DNA from: Synergistales bacterium
GTDB lineage: Bacteria; Synergistota; Synergistia; Synergistales; Aminobacteriaceae
NCBI GenBank assembly: GCA_025997935.1
Contig: BNVG01000040.1
Location: 1-15,102 of the forward strand
DNA length: 15,102 bases
Direction: 5' to 3'
Shown piece by piece: positions 1-7,675 of this stretch. The translations under genes and the position numbers were made by a program. The notes under the pieces are model-generated. The model was not told the DNA's origin and did not search any database. It saw only the letters and a list, made by a program, of their open reading frames with translations. How positions within the stretch are numbered: position 1 is the first letter of the stretch; every line of letters starts with the position of its first letter.

Positions 1-755
1 GCCACCGCGTCGCTGACGCTCAGGTTCAAACCGGCTACGGAGTTTACGCTCAAAATCATCTGCGTGGCGTAAAAACACCATGTTGTAAGAGATATTACGC
101 TAAGCCAAACGAGACGCCCGCGCGACATGTTATCCAAAACTCCGGCGAGAGCCTGAGAGACGAAGCGTTTCAGGCCGTCCGTCCCGAATTTCTCGGATCC
201 GAAAAGAGATATGAAACGATCCGCCCAGGCCGGATGAAGTTTGAAGAAAACCAAAACGCACCAACCCGCCGTTATGCAGGCCGCGAAGACGAAAACGATT
301 TTCTTTTCGCCGCTCGTCCATAAAAACCAAAGGCTCAGGAGCGCCAATACGTTTACGTCAAAAAAACGCTCCATAAAGACAATGCCGAGAGTTTTTTGAA
401 AAGGGAGGTCGTTGGCGCGTCCTAACCAGAGAGCTTTGGCGACCTCTCCGGCCTTGGCGGGCAGGATGTTGTTTATGGCGAGCCCGGCTAAGGTCGCGCA
501 AAAACACGAGCGAAAAGAGAGCCGGGGAGAGGACATGATAGAAAGACGTAAGCCCATAAGCGCATAAGCCGCGAAAGACACGCCGACGACCCAGAGCATG
601 GGCGCGAGCGGATAGAGTTTCATGGCCGCCGCCATCTCGCCAAGTGGAACGCCCCTGAAAACATACGCAAGGCACAAAACGGAGACGCCGTATTTCACGG
701 TCGTCCATAAATATTTTTTTATTTTGTTTATCTCGTCCGCCGCCCTCATTCTCAT
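1..755 (-). CDS. Flippase-like membrane protein (lysylphosphatidylglycerol synthase TM family), partial
   Basis: The gene runs off the left edge of the window, so its C-terminus is missing; about 251 residues are visible. The minus-strand frame is continuous from the ATG at 755 (MRMRAADEINKIKKYLWTTV) to position 1. It is rich in hydrophobic segments and contains NNILPAKAGEVAKALWL followed about 18 residues later by MERFFDV. This matches the N...P.r.GE...a...ErlfD signature of the LPG-synthase TM / UPF0104 family, whose members are inner-membrane proteins of about 300-330 residues related to the flippase half of MprF. An in-frame TGA lies 9 bases upstream of the ATG, so the start is at 755 or at the second ATG (749); neither has a strong ribosome-binding site. 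It is divergent from bioY. The family assignment is good; the substrate (lipid or polyprenyl-linked glycan) cannot be told from the sequence. Confidence 0.75.
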   Translation of the reverse strand, partial: MRMRAADEINKIKKYLWTTVKYGVSVLCLAYVFRGVPLGEMAAAMKLYPLAPMLWVVGVSFAAYALMGLRLSIMSSPRLSFRSCFCATLAGLAINNILPAKAGEVAKALWLGRANDLPFQKTLGIVFMERFFDVNVLALLSLWFLWTSGEKKIVFVFAACITAGWCVLVFFKLHPAWADRFISLFGSEKFGTDGLKRFVSQALAGVLDNMSRGRLVWLSVISLTTWCFYATQMILSVNSVAGLNLSVSDAV

Positions 756-785
756 AAATAAAAATCACTCGAATCCAAGTTTACC

Positions 786-813
786 ATTATATAATGTGAT
801 AGTGTCGATACAA
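786..813 (-). promoter_or_regulatory. Putative sigma-70 promoter of the flippase-like gene
   Basis: Reading the minus strand, TTGTAT is followed after 16 bases by a perfect TATAAT (plus-strand positions 786-791). It lies about 30 bases upstream of the start at 755. The -10 sits inside the palindrome ATTATATAAT (786-795), so the plus strand also shows TATAAT at 790-795, but no matching -35 is visible for that direction. This is inferred from sequence only. Confidence 0.45.
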
Positions 814-877
814 GCGCTTCAAAATACAGATTTGCGCTATGCCGATAAGCAAAAGATAACGGGGGTTCAAATATTTT

Positions 878-1448
878 ATGAAAAAAGACTTGCTTCTTTC
901 AGCGTTTTTCGCTATTTTGACGGGCGTGGGCGGGGCGTTGACTATTCCCTTACCTCTGATCCCAATCACTATGCAGACCTTTGTAGTGCTCATGTCGGGT
1001 TTTTTTGCTCGGGCCGAAATACGGGCCCGTTTCGCAGGCGCTCTATGTGGCGCTTGGGCTTTTGGGGCTTCCTGTATTCGCCGGGGGCGTAGGGGGGATT
1101 TATTATGTCCTGAAACCGAGTTTTGGCTTTTTGCTCGGGTTTATCGCGGCCTCATGGACAGCCGGGCTTTTGTCCCGAAAATTCTTGAACGATAACGGCG
1201 CTGTTAGCGTGTTGCGCGCCTCGGCTATAGCTTTTGCGGCGGAGGCCGTGATGTATATCGTTGCCATTCCTTGCTTTTACCTCAACATGAACTACATAAC
1301 AATGGCGGATGCCGGCGGCATGGGTCTTTTAAGGGCTCTCCAGGTCGCCTTTGTTCCGTTTATTATCACTGACTCCATAAAAGCCGTAGCCGCTGGCTGG
1401 TTGGCGGCCCGCGCTATACCGCTTTTGCGTAAATCGGGACTGCTCTGA
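878..1448 (+). pseudogene. bioY: Biotin ECF transporter S component BioY, one-base frameshift
   Basis: BioY is the membrane substrate-binding subunit of energy-coupling-factor biotin transporters. The first frame (ATG at 878) gives MKKDLLLSAFFAILTGVGGA, then IPITMQTFVVLMSGF. The second frame gives LGPKYGPVSQALYVALGLLG, then LPVFAGGVGGIYYVL, and runs to the stop at 1448. Together they form one BioY-like protein of about 189 residues, normal for the family, including the LLGPKYG...GLPVFAGG signature. The break is at a run of seven T (1000-1006): with six T the reading is SGFLLGPKYG without interruption. It could be a real null allele, transcript slippage at the homopolymer, or a sequence error. 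lplA begins one base after the stop, so the two are likely co-transcribed. A weak GGGGG site lies at 861-865. No EcfA/EcfT genes are in view. Confidence 0.85.
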
Positions 1449-1449
1449 G

Positions 1450-2448
1450 ATGTTCGTCATAAAAAACAGCGACACGCGGCCTCAGTACAACTTGGCGCTT
1501 GAGGAGTATCTTTGCCTGAAGAGCTTACGCGAAGGCGCGCGTTTTTTCATGCTCTGGCGAAACGAGCCGTCTATTATCGTAGGGCGCTTTCAGAACACGC
1601 TGTCCGAGATAAACGCCCCCTTTGTGGAGGAGCGGAAAATCCACGTAGTCAGGCGAAACAGCGGCGGCGGCGCGGTGTATCACGACCTTGAAAACATAAA
1701 CTACAGCTTCATAGCGCCCGACGACGCCGGGGATTTTAACTTCTCTTTTTTCACGCGCCCGATAATCACGGCGCTGGCTTCCCTTGGCGTAAACGCCGAG
1801 GTCTCGGGGCGCAACGATATAGCGATAGACGGACGCAAAGTCTCGGGAGGGGCGCAGTTCAGACGTTCCGGCGACGGTTGCGCGAGCGTCACGCTTCATC
1901 ACGGCACGCTTTTGTACGACACTGATCTGGAGACGCTTGGCCAGGCTCTTTGCCCGCCGGAGGACAAATACAAAGACAAGGCCGTCAAGTCCGCGCGCGC
2001 GCGCGTCGCTAACATCAAGCCGTTTTTGGCTGAGCCCTTAACGGCTGTTGAGTTTATGACGCGCCTCGAAAACGAGATTCACGCACGCCGCCCAGCAACG
2101 CTCTGCGCGCAAGAATTGGTCGAGGTAGAAAGCCTCAAAACCGAAAAATACTCCTCTTGGGAGTGGAACTACGGGGCGTCCCCGCGTTTTACGGAGCGCA
2201 AGCGCGCCCGGTTCGCCTGGGGCGGAGTAGAGGCGTTTTTGGTCGTGGACGGGGGAAAAATCACGGAGTGCTCGTTCAGGGGCGACTACTTCGGCGGAGG
2301 CGACTACGCGCCCTTGCTTTCGCGCGTCTTGGGGTGTCCCTACACGAAAAGCGGCGTCTCGGCGGCCTGCGCCGGCGTCAAGACCGACGGGGCGTTTTAC
2401 GGCTCAACCGCGGAGGACATTATCTCTTTGCTGTCGCCTGAAATATAA
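1450..2448 (+). CDS. lplA: Lipoate-protein ligase A
   Basis: LplA activates lipoate with ATP and transfers it to the target lysine of lipoyl domains (2-oxoacid dehydrogenases, glycine cleavage H protein) in the cytoplasm. The 332-residue protein has the usual family length. The lipoate-binding motif RRNSGGGAVYHD is at residues 68-79. GRNDIAIDGRKVSGGAQ (about 120-136) contains the expected catalytic lysine K130, and LHHGTLLYDTDL follows. The C-terminal accessory domain (about 245-332) is present, so this looks like a complete bacterial-type enzyme. It starts one base after the bioY stop and ends 8 bases before hypF, which suggests an operon and a cofactor-salvage role with BioY. No strong ribosome-binding site is visible, so translational coupling to the preceding gene is likely. 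Confidence 0.93.
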   Translation: MFVIKNSDTRPQYNLALEEYLCLKSLREGARFFMLWRNEPSIIVGRFQNTLSEINAPFVEERKIHVVRRNSGGGAVYHDLENINYSFIAPDDAGDFNFSFFTRPIITALASLGVNAEVSGRNDIAIDGRKVSGGAQFRRSGDGCASVTLHHGTLLYDTDLETLGQALCPPEDKYKDKAVKSARARVANIKPFLAEPLTAVEFMTRLENEIHARRPATLCAQELVEVESLKTEKYSSWEWNYGASPRFTERKRARFAWGGVEAFLVVDGGKITECSFRGDYFGGGDYAPLLSRVLGCPYTKSGVSAACAGVKTDGAFYGSTAEDIISLLSPEI

Positions 2449-2456
2449 AAAGTCCG

Positions 2457-4778
2457 ATGCGGCGTGCGACTATTCTGATAACTGGAATTGTGCAGGGCGT
2501 CGGGTTTCGTCCGTTTTGCTTGCGAAACGCCAAGAGACATGGGCTTTGCGGCTTTGCGCGCAACACGGCCCTTGGGGTCGAGGTAGTTGTCGAGGGCGAC
2601 GAGAAGTCAATCGGCCTATACTTACGCGCCCTTAGCGAGTCGCCTCCTCCGGCCTCCGTCATTACGGACGTATCCGTTACCCGCGAAACCATAACCGCTC
2701 CGGCCTTCGCCGATTTTTCGATAATCGAAAGCAATAGACAAAGCGGCTCGGCCAGCGTTTTGATACCGGCTGATTTAGCGGTGTGCGACGAATGTCTGGC
2801 CGAGATGCGCGCGTCAAACAACAGGCGTTTTCGCTATCCCTTCATAAATTGCACAAACTGCGGCCCGCGCTACACGATAATTCAGGGCCTGCCCTACGAC
2901 CGCCCCTTTACTACCATGTCGGATTTTCCGATGTGCCCCGACTGCGAGAGGGAATACAAAAATCCCTCGGACAGACGCTTTCACGCTCAACCAAACGCCT
3001 GCCCCGTATGCGGCCCCAAAGTCTGGCTGTCCGCGTGCGGGCAAACGCTCTGCTCGGGCGAACCGGCCATACAGGGCGCGGTCGAGACGATTGAGACGGG
3101 CGGGATTGTCGCCGTAAAGGGCTTAGGCGGATACCACATAGCCTGCCTCGTCCAGGACGCGCCGCTTGGCGAGCTGAGAGCCCGAAAGCGGCGAGCAAGC
3201 AAGCCGTTCGCGATAATGGCGCGCGACATAGAGGCGGCGCGCCGCGTGGCCGAGGTGACGCCTGAGGCGGAGAGGTTATTGGTGAGCGTTCAGCGCCCTA
3301 TCGTCTTATGTCCGCTCAAAGCAAGAGCGCGCGTCTCCGGCCTTCTGGCTCCGGGGCAGCGCCGAATTGGAATTATGCTGCCTTACACGCCCTTACATCA
3401 TTTGTTGCTCGAGCGATTCGACGCGCTCGTGATGACCAGCGCCAATGTCAGCGACTCTCCCATAATTTCGACTGAGAGTGAGGCTTTCTCCGTTCTCTCC
3501 GGCATAGCGGACGTTTTTTTGTGCCACAACAGGCGCGTTCACTCGGCCATAGACGACTCCGTTCTTATTCCTCGGGCGGGAGACCAAAAACAGATTTTTC
3601 TGAGGCGTGCGCGGGGTTTTGTGCCGAACCCGATGAACTTTCCGCTATCCGCGCCCGACATTCTGGCCGCCGGCGCTCAGATGAAGTCCACCTACGCGCT
3701 TACGCATAAGAGCGTTCTTTTCCCCGGACAGTACCTCGGGGATCTCGGAGAGTTGCCCACCGCGTCGTACTACAAAAGCTCGCTCGCTCACTTTCTGGAG
3801 CTTTACGAAATAAAACCCAAAATATTGGCTTTCGACAAACACCACAGCTACGTGGCCCGCGGCCTCGCCGCCGAATTTTTGCCGCGTGACGCCGTGTTAT
3901 ATCCCGTTCAACATCACCACGCGCATATGGCGGCTGTTTTGTTTGAGAATAACGCGACGACAAGCTCGGCTATAGGCGTCATCTTCGACGGCACGGGTTT
4001 CGGCGACGACGGGACAATCTGGGGAGGGGAGTTTTTGCTCGGGGACGCGAGAGGTTGTGAGCGCGTCGGCTCTCTTTTGCCGTTTCGTCTTCTGGGAGGG
4101 GAAAACGCGATACGCGAGCCCTGGAGAGCGGCGTTATCCATGCTGACCGAGGCTTTCGGGGAAGAGGCGAAGGGCGTGGCCGCGCGCCTGTTTCCCGCCC
4201 TTTCAGCCAAGATAGCCCCCGTCCTGTCGGCCGCGCTCGCCTCTCCCGTGACTACGTCCTGCGGAAGGCTATTTGACGGCTTCGCCGCGCTCCTTGGATT
4301 ATGCGAAATGGCAAGCTACGACGCTCAGGCCGCGATGGCTTTAGAGAACGCCGCCGGGGAATTTGAGGCTTCCGGCAGGGGAGCGCAAGGTCTGTCCTTT
4401 TCCGTGGAAAACAAAAACGGTTTTTTGACGCTCGACTGGCGCGGCGCTTTGAGGCAAGCCGTGTCGTTGTTATTTAACAATGAGCCTGTTATAATGATAG
4501 CTTACGCTTTTCATGCTGGCCTCGCTCGCGCGATATTCGATGTTTGCGCCATGTCAAGAGAAAAGACAGGACTGGACGCCGTGGCTTTATCGGGCGGCGT
4601 ATGGCAAAATTCCCTCTTGCTCACGCTAACAAAGCAAAAATTAGCACAAGGCGGCTTTAAGGTGTTGACGCATATAAATTTATCGCCTAACGACGAGTGC
4701 GTCTCGGTTGGGCAAGCTGTTGCGGCGGCGTATAAATTCAAGGAATCAGAAAGGTCAGAAAGTTATAATGGAAAATGA
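2457..4778 (+). CDS. hypF: [NiFe]-hydrogenase maturation carbamoyltransferase HypF
   Basis: HypF converts carbamoyl phosphate and ATP to a carbamoyl group passed to HypE, the source of the CN ligands of [NiFe] hydrogenases. At 773 residues it is full length. Domains in order: acylphosphatase (1-90) with GIVQGVGFRPF and the catalytic R18 and N36; a zinc-finger region with four CxxC pairs (C110/C113, C132/C135, C160/C163, C182/C185); a YrdC-like domain (about 205-385) with KGLGGYHIAC, KRRASKPFAIM and TSANVSDSPI; and a Kae1-like domain (about 395-765) with QHHHAHMAAVL, FDGTGFGDDGTIWGGE and ALSGGVWQN. All expected catalytic motifs are present. No other hyp or hydrogenase gene is in the window, so it is separated from its pathway and lies in a cofactor-salvage/efflux operon. 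Its last 11 bases overlap the MATE start. Confidence 0.96.
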   Translation: MRRATILITGIVQGVGFRPFCLRNAKRHGLCGFARNTALGVEVVVEGDEKSIGLYLRALSESPPPASVITDVSVTRETITAPAFADFSIIESNRQSGSASVLIPADLAVCDECLAEMRASNNRRFRYPFINCTNCGPRYTIIQGLPYDRPFTTMSDFPMCPDCEREYKNPSDRRFHAQPNACPVCGPKVWLSACGQTLCSGEPAIQGAVETIETGGIVAVKGLGGYHIACLVQDAPLGELRARKRRASKPFAIMARDIEAARRVAEVTPEAERLLVSVQRPIVLCPLKARARVSGLLAPGQRRIGIMLPYTPLHHLLLERFDALVMTSANVSDSPIISTESEAFSVLSGIADVFLCHNRRVHSAIDDSVLIPRAGDQKQIFLRRARGFVPNPMNFPLSAPDILAAGAQMKSTYALTHKSVLFPGQYLGDLGELPTASYYKSSLAHFLELYEIKPKILAFDKHHSYVARGLAAEFLPRDAVLYPVQHHHAHMAAVLFENNATTSSAIGVIFDGTGFGDDGTIWGGEFLLGDARGCERVGSLLPFRLLGGENAIREPWRAALSMLTEAFGEEAKGVAARLFPALSAKIAPVLSAALASPVTTSCGRLFDGFAALLGLCEMASYDAQAAMALENAAGEFEASGRGAQGLSFSVENKNGFLTLDWRGALRQAVSLLFNNEPVIMIAYAFHAGLARAIFDVCAMSREKTGLDAVALSGGVWQNSLLLTLTKQKLAQGGFKVLTHINLSPNDECVSVGQAVAAAYKFKESERSESYNGK

Positions 4779-6159
4779 AACTAAAAATATAAACGAGCCG
4801 ACGCCTGAAAATAAAATGGGCGTCATGCCGGTCAATCGGCTTTTGCTGTCTATGTCCATACCGCTTATGATAGCCATGCTCGTTCAAGCTCTATATAACG
4901 TAGTGGACAGCATTTTTGTGTCTCGCCTCGGTGAAAACGCGCTTGCCGCCGTGTCGCTGGCTTTCCCGATTCAGAGCCTGATAATAGGCGTGGGCGTGGG
5001 GACGGGCGTGGGCATGAACGCGCTCTTGTCGCGGAGCTTAGGCGAAAAAAATTTCAAACAGGCAAATCAGGCCGCTTTGCACGGTATTTTTCTCGAACTC
5101 TTGAGCGCCCTTGTGTTTATGGTGGCCGGAGCCTTTTTTACGCGCGCGTTTTTCGCGTCTCAGACCGCGGATAGCGAGATAATCAATTTTGGGTGGGACT
5201 ATCTCTTTGTCATATGCGTTTTTTCCGTTCCCGTATTCGCCGAGATAACATTTGAGCGTCTGCTTGTGTCCACCGGCAGGAGTTTTTACGCCATGATCTC
5301 ACAGACGGTAGGCGCCGTCACAAACATTATTCTCGATCCCCTTATGATTTTCGGACTTCTGGGCTTCCCAAAATGGGGCGTGGCGGGGGCGGCGATAGCC
5401 ACGGTTTTGGGGCAGCTTTTCGGGGCCTGTCTCGCCTTGTGGTTCAACCTTCGCTTTAACCGTGAGCTAAAGCTATCCTTCAAAGGCTTCAGACCAAACC
5501 TCGACATCATCAAAAAGATTTACTCAGTGGGTCTGCCCTCCATTCTTATGTCGTCTATGGGGTCTATCATGGTGTACGGCGTAAACGCCATTTTGATTTC
5601 CTTCACATCGACGGCGACGGCTGTGTTCGGCGTTTATTTCAAGCTGCAAAGTTTTATTTTTATGCCCGTTTTCGGCCTGAACAACGCGATGGTGCCTATA
5701 TTGGCTTACAATTTTGGGGCCCGCAGGCGTGAGCGCATCATATCGACAATTTACCTGAGCTTAGCCTACGCGTCCATCTTCATGCTTATCGGCATTTTGT
5801 CCTTTAATTTCATTCCGAATTGGCTCCTGCTACTCTTTGACGCTTCTCCTGACATGCTGGCCATAGGCGTGCCGGCTTTGAGAATAATCAGTATTCACTA
5901 CGTCTTTGCCGGGTCTTGTATAATCTCGCTTTCTATTTTTCAAGCGCTCGGGCAGGGCATGGCCAGCCTGATAGTGGCCGGCTCGCGTCAGCTTCTCCTG
6001 CTTTTGCCCATAGCCTGGCTTTTGTCATTTACTAAAAACGTGAACGCGGTCTGGTGGTCGTTCCCCATAACGGAGTTTTTGACGCTGGCGCTCTGCGTTT
6101 TCTTTTTGAAGCGGATTTATGAGAGGCAGCTAAAGGGCTTGTCGCAACACTCTCACTGA
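4768..6159 (+). CDS. MATE family multidrug/cation efflux transporter
   Basis: This is an integral inner-membrane protein of 463 residues, typical for MATE exporters, which expel drugs or metabolites in exchange for Na+ or H+. The N-terminal signature MSIPLMIAMLVQALYNVVDS, then FVSRLGENALAAVSLAFP and GVGVGTGVGMNALLSRSLGE, is classic for the MepA/NorM-like branch. A second repeat of six hydrophobic segments follows, starting around YSVGLPSILMSSMGSIMVYG. The ATG at 4768 is preferred over an upstream TTG at 4708: homology-like sequence begins well after it, and an AAAGG-type site lies about 12 bases upstream. The start overlaps the hypF stop (4776-4778), implying translational coupling. The substrate is unknown. 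Confidence 0.92.
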   Translation: MENETKNINEPTPENKMGVMPVNRLLLSMSIPLMIAMLVQALYNVVDSIFVSRLGENALAAVSLAFPIQSLIIGVGVGTGVGMNALLSRSLGEKNFKQANQAALHGIFLELLSALVFMVAGAFFTRAFFASQTADSEIINFGWDYLFVICVFSVPVFAEITFERLLVSTGRSFYAMISQTVGAVTNIILDPLMIFGLLGFPKWGVAGAAIATVLGQLFGACLALWFNLRFNRELKLSFKGFRPNLDIIKKIYSVGLPSILMSSMGSIMVYGVNAILISFTSTATAVFGVYFKLQSFIFMPVFGLNNAMVPILAYNFGARRRERIISTIYLSLAYASIFMLIGILSFNFIPNWLLLLFDASPDMLAIGVPALRIISIHYVFAGSCIISLSIFQALGQGMASLIVAGSRQLLLLLPIAWLLSFTKNVNAVWWSFPITEFLTLALCVFFLKRIYERQLKGLSQHSH

Positions 6160-6182
6160 CAAATCAACTCATCTAGCGGCAA

Positions 6183-6251
6183 CGGGCGAACACAGTTCGC
6201 CCCTACGATTAGCAGGTTATAAAACCGGTAGGGGCGACCTGTGGTCGCCCG
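6183..6251. repeat. Double-palindrome intergenic repeat (REP-like)
   Basis: Two arms of 24 bases, 6183-6206 and 6228-6251, are inverted copies of each other differing at two positions. Each arm is also a hairpin by itself: the left has GGGCGAA/TTCGCCC around CACAG, the right has GGGCGACC/GGTCGCCC around TGT. The two differences between arms are A to C and its partner T to G, so within-arm pairing is kept. The outer flanks AAACC and GGTTT (right side) add a little more pairing. Similar GGGCGACC...GGTCGCCCCTAC elements are, to my knowledge, dispersed in many bacterial genomes. No T-run follows, so it is not an obvious terminator. Confidence 0.8.
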
Positions 6252-6286
6252 GTTTACCTTAGTTATATTCGAGGAGTGAAAAGAAA

Positions 6287-7630
6287 ATGACTTCGATTTC
6301 CTTTGACGATGTCGAGCAATTATTCAATCGCCGCGCTTCGCAGGGCATACGCCCCGGGCTTGACCGCATAGGGCATCTTTTGTCGCTTTTAGGCAACCCG
6401 GAGGGAACCTGTCCGTCGGTTCACGTCGTGGGCACAAACGGCAAAGGTTCAACTTGCGCGTTTTTGGATTCCGTCTTTCGGGCCGCCGGTTACAGGACGG
6501 CCCTTTACACCAGCCCCCATCTCGAAAGCCCCGGCGAGAGACTTTTGATTGACGGTTCTCCTTTATCGCCGTCGCGCTGGATGACGGCCGCGCAAGCCGT
6601 GACCGAAAAACTGTCCGATGACAACTTTTTGCGCGACGACCCCCCTTCTTATTTTGAGCTTGTGACGGCGAGCGCGTTTTGGCTTATGCGCGACGAAAGC
6701 GCCGATTTTGCCGTTGTCGAAGCCGGACTCGGCGGGAGGTTAGACGCGACAAATTTACTCTCCGACGTGGCTTGCTCCGTTGTGGCCTCTGTTTCGATGG
6801 ATCATACGGAGTACCTCGGCACGACGATAGAAAAAATAGCCGCCGAGAAATTCGCGGTGGTTCGCGCACGTGTCCCGGCTTGCTATCTTGGCGACAGCCG
6901 CGCGCTCATTCCTCTGTTTCGTGAGTTTTGCGCGCGCGCCGGGGCGCTGCCGTCAATCGTTGCGGAGGACGTCAAACTCTCAAATGTGCAAGTCTCCGAG
7001 GACGGCTGCGTTTTTGGGTTTTCAGCGCCGGGGCTTGAACTAAAGGAAGTTCGCACAGGGCTTATAGGAAGTTATCAGGTGGCTAACGCCTCTTTGGCCA
7101 TGCTGGCCGTTTCCTGTATGTCGGAAAAATTTCCCCGTTTGACGGAAGAAGCGATAAGAGAGGGCATGAAAAACGCGATCTGGCCGGGGCGGCTTGAAAT
7201 TTTGAGGCGCGCGCCCAGTCCGCTATTGGTTCTTGACGGCGGGCACAATATCGACGGCGTGACGAAACTCTCCGAAAGCGTATCGACTCTGTGGAGAGAC
7301 AAAAAAATAGGCGTCGTCTACGGCGTTATGAAGGATAAAGACTATCCGGCCTGCCTCGCGGTTTTGAACGGAATATCAAAAACCACGGCTTTCTACCCGA
7401 CATGCGTACCGGGCATGGAGCGAAGCCTGAAGGCTACCGCTCTCGCCGAGGCCGCTTTGAAATTTGAATGGCGCAACAAAACGGAAGGACAAATCGCTGC
7501 GTTCGATAATCCTCTCGACGCCATAAACCGCGCGCTCGATAAATCGGAGGGGAACGACGTGGTCTTGGTCTGCGGCAGTCTGTATCTTATCGGGCACGTA
7601 AGAGGAGCGCTCGCCTCGCAACTCTCGTAA
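6287..7630 (+). CDS. folC: Folylpolyglutamate synthase / dihydrofolate synthase
   Basis: FolC adds glutamate to dihydropteroate and to reduced folates using ATP, retaining folate in the cytoplasm. The 447-residue protein shows the Mur-ligase fold: P-loop GTNGKGS at residues 49-55, TSPH at 75-78, EAGLGGRLDATN, the metal/nucleotide motif SMDHTEYLG with AAEKF, and the C-terminal domain beginning WPGRLEIL followed by LVLDGGHN. Length and motifs are those of an intact bifunctional enzyme, though sequence alone does not prove both activities. The start is supported by GAGGAG at 6271-6276, 10 bases upstream. It is separated from the MATE gene by the palindromic repeat, so it may have its own promoter, but no clear one is seen. 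Its stop codon lies inside the terminator stem. Confidence 0.95.
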   Translation: MTSISFDDVEQLFNRRASQGIRPGLDRIGHLLSLLGNPEGTCPSVHVVGTNGKGSTCAFLDSVFRAAGYRTALYTSPHLESPGERLLIDGSPLSPSRWMTAAQAVTEKLSDDNFLRDDPPSYFELVTASAFWLMRDESADFAVVEAGLGGRLDATNLLSDVACSVVASVSMDHTEYLGTTIEKIAAEKFAVVRARVPACYLGDSRALIPLFREFCARAGALPSIVAEDVKLSNVQVSEDGCVFGFSAPGLELKEVRTGLIGSYQVANASLAMLAVSCMSEKFPRLTEEAIREGMKNAIWPGRLEILRRAPSPLLVLDGGHNIDGVTKLSESVSTLWRDKKIGVVYGVMKDKDYPACLAVLNGISKTTAFYPTCVPGMERSLKATALAEAALKFEWRNKTEGQIAAFDNPLDAINRALDKSEGNDVVLVCGSLYLIGHVRGALASQLS

Positions 7631-7656
7631 GGCGGGGGTCGCCCTACGAGAGTTTT
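7621..7656 (+). terminator. Rho-independent terminator of folC
   Basis: The stem is ACTCTCGTA (7621-7629), a bulged A, GGCG (7631-7634), a five-base loop, CGCC (7640-7643), a bulged C, and TACGAGAGT (7645-7653), followed by a T-rich tract. The folC stop TAA (7628-7630) is part of the left arm. The opposite direction lacks a T-run, so this serves the plus strand. The inner part, GGTCGCCCTACGA, resembles the 6183-6251 repeat. Confidence 0.85.
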
Positions 7657-7675
7657 ATTATATGTTAAAGATATA

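Noticed and set aside
781..815. Possible BirA-type operator upstream of bioY (GTAAAC and TTGTA half-sites)
   Set aside because: Only one half resembles the consensus and the spacing is off. The simpler reading is a minus-strand promoter.
6160..6286. Tetrahydrofolate riboswitch upstream of folC
   Set aside because: The structure there is fully explained by the paired palindromic repeat and shows no riboswitch core that I recognise.
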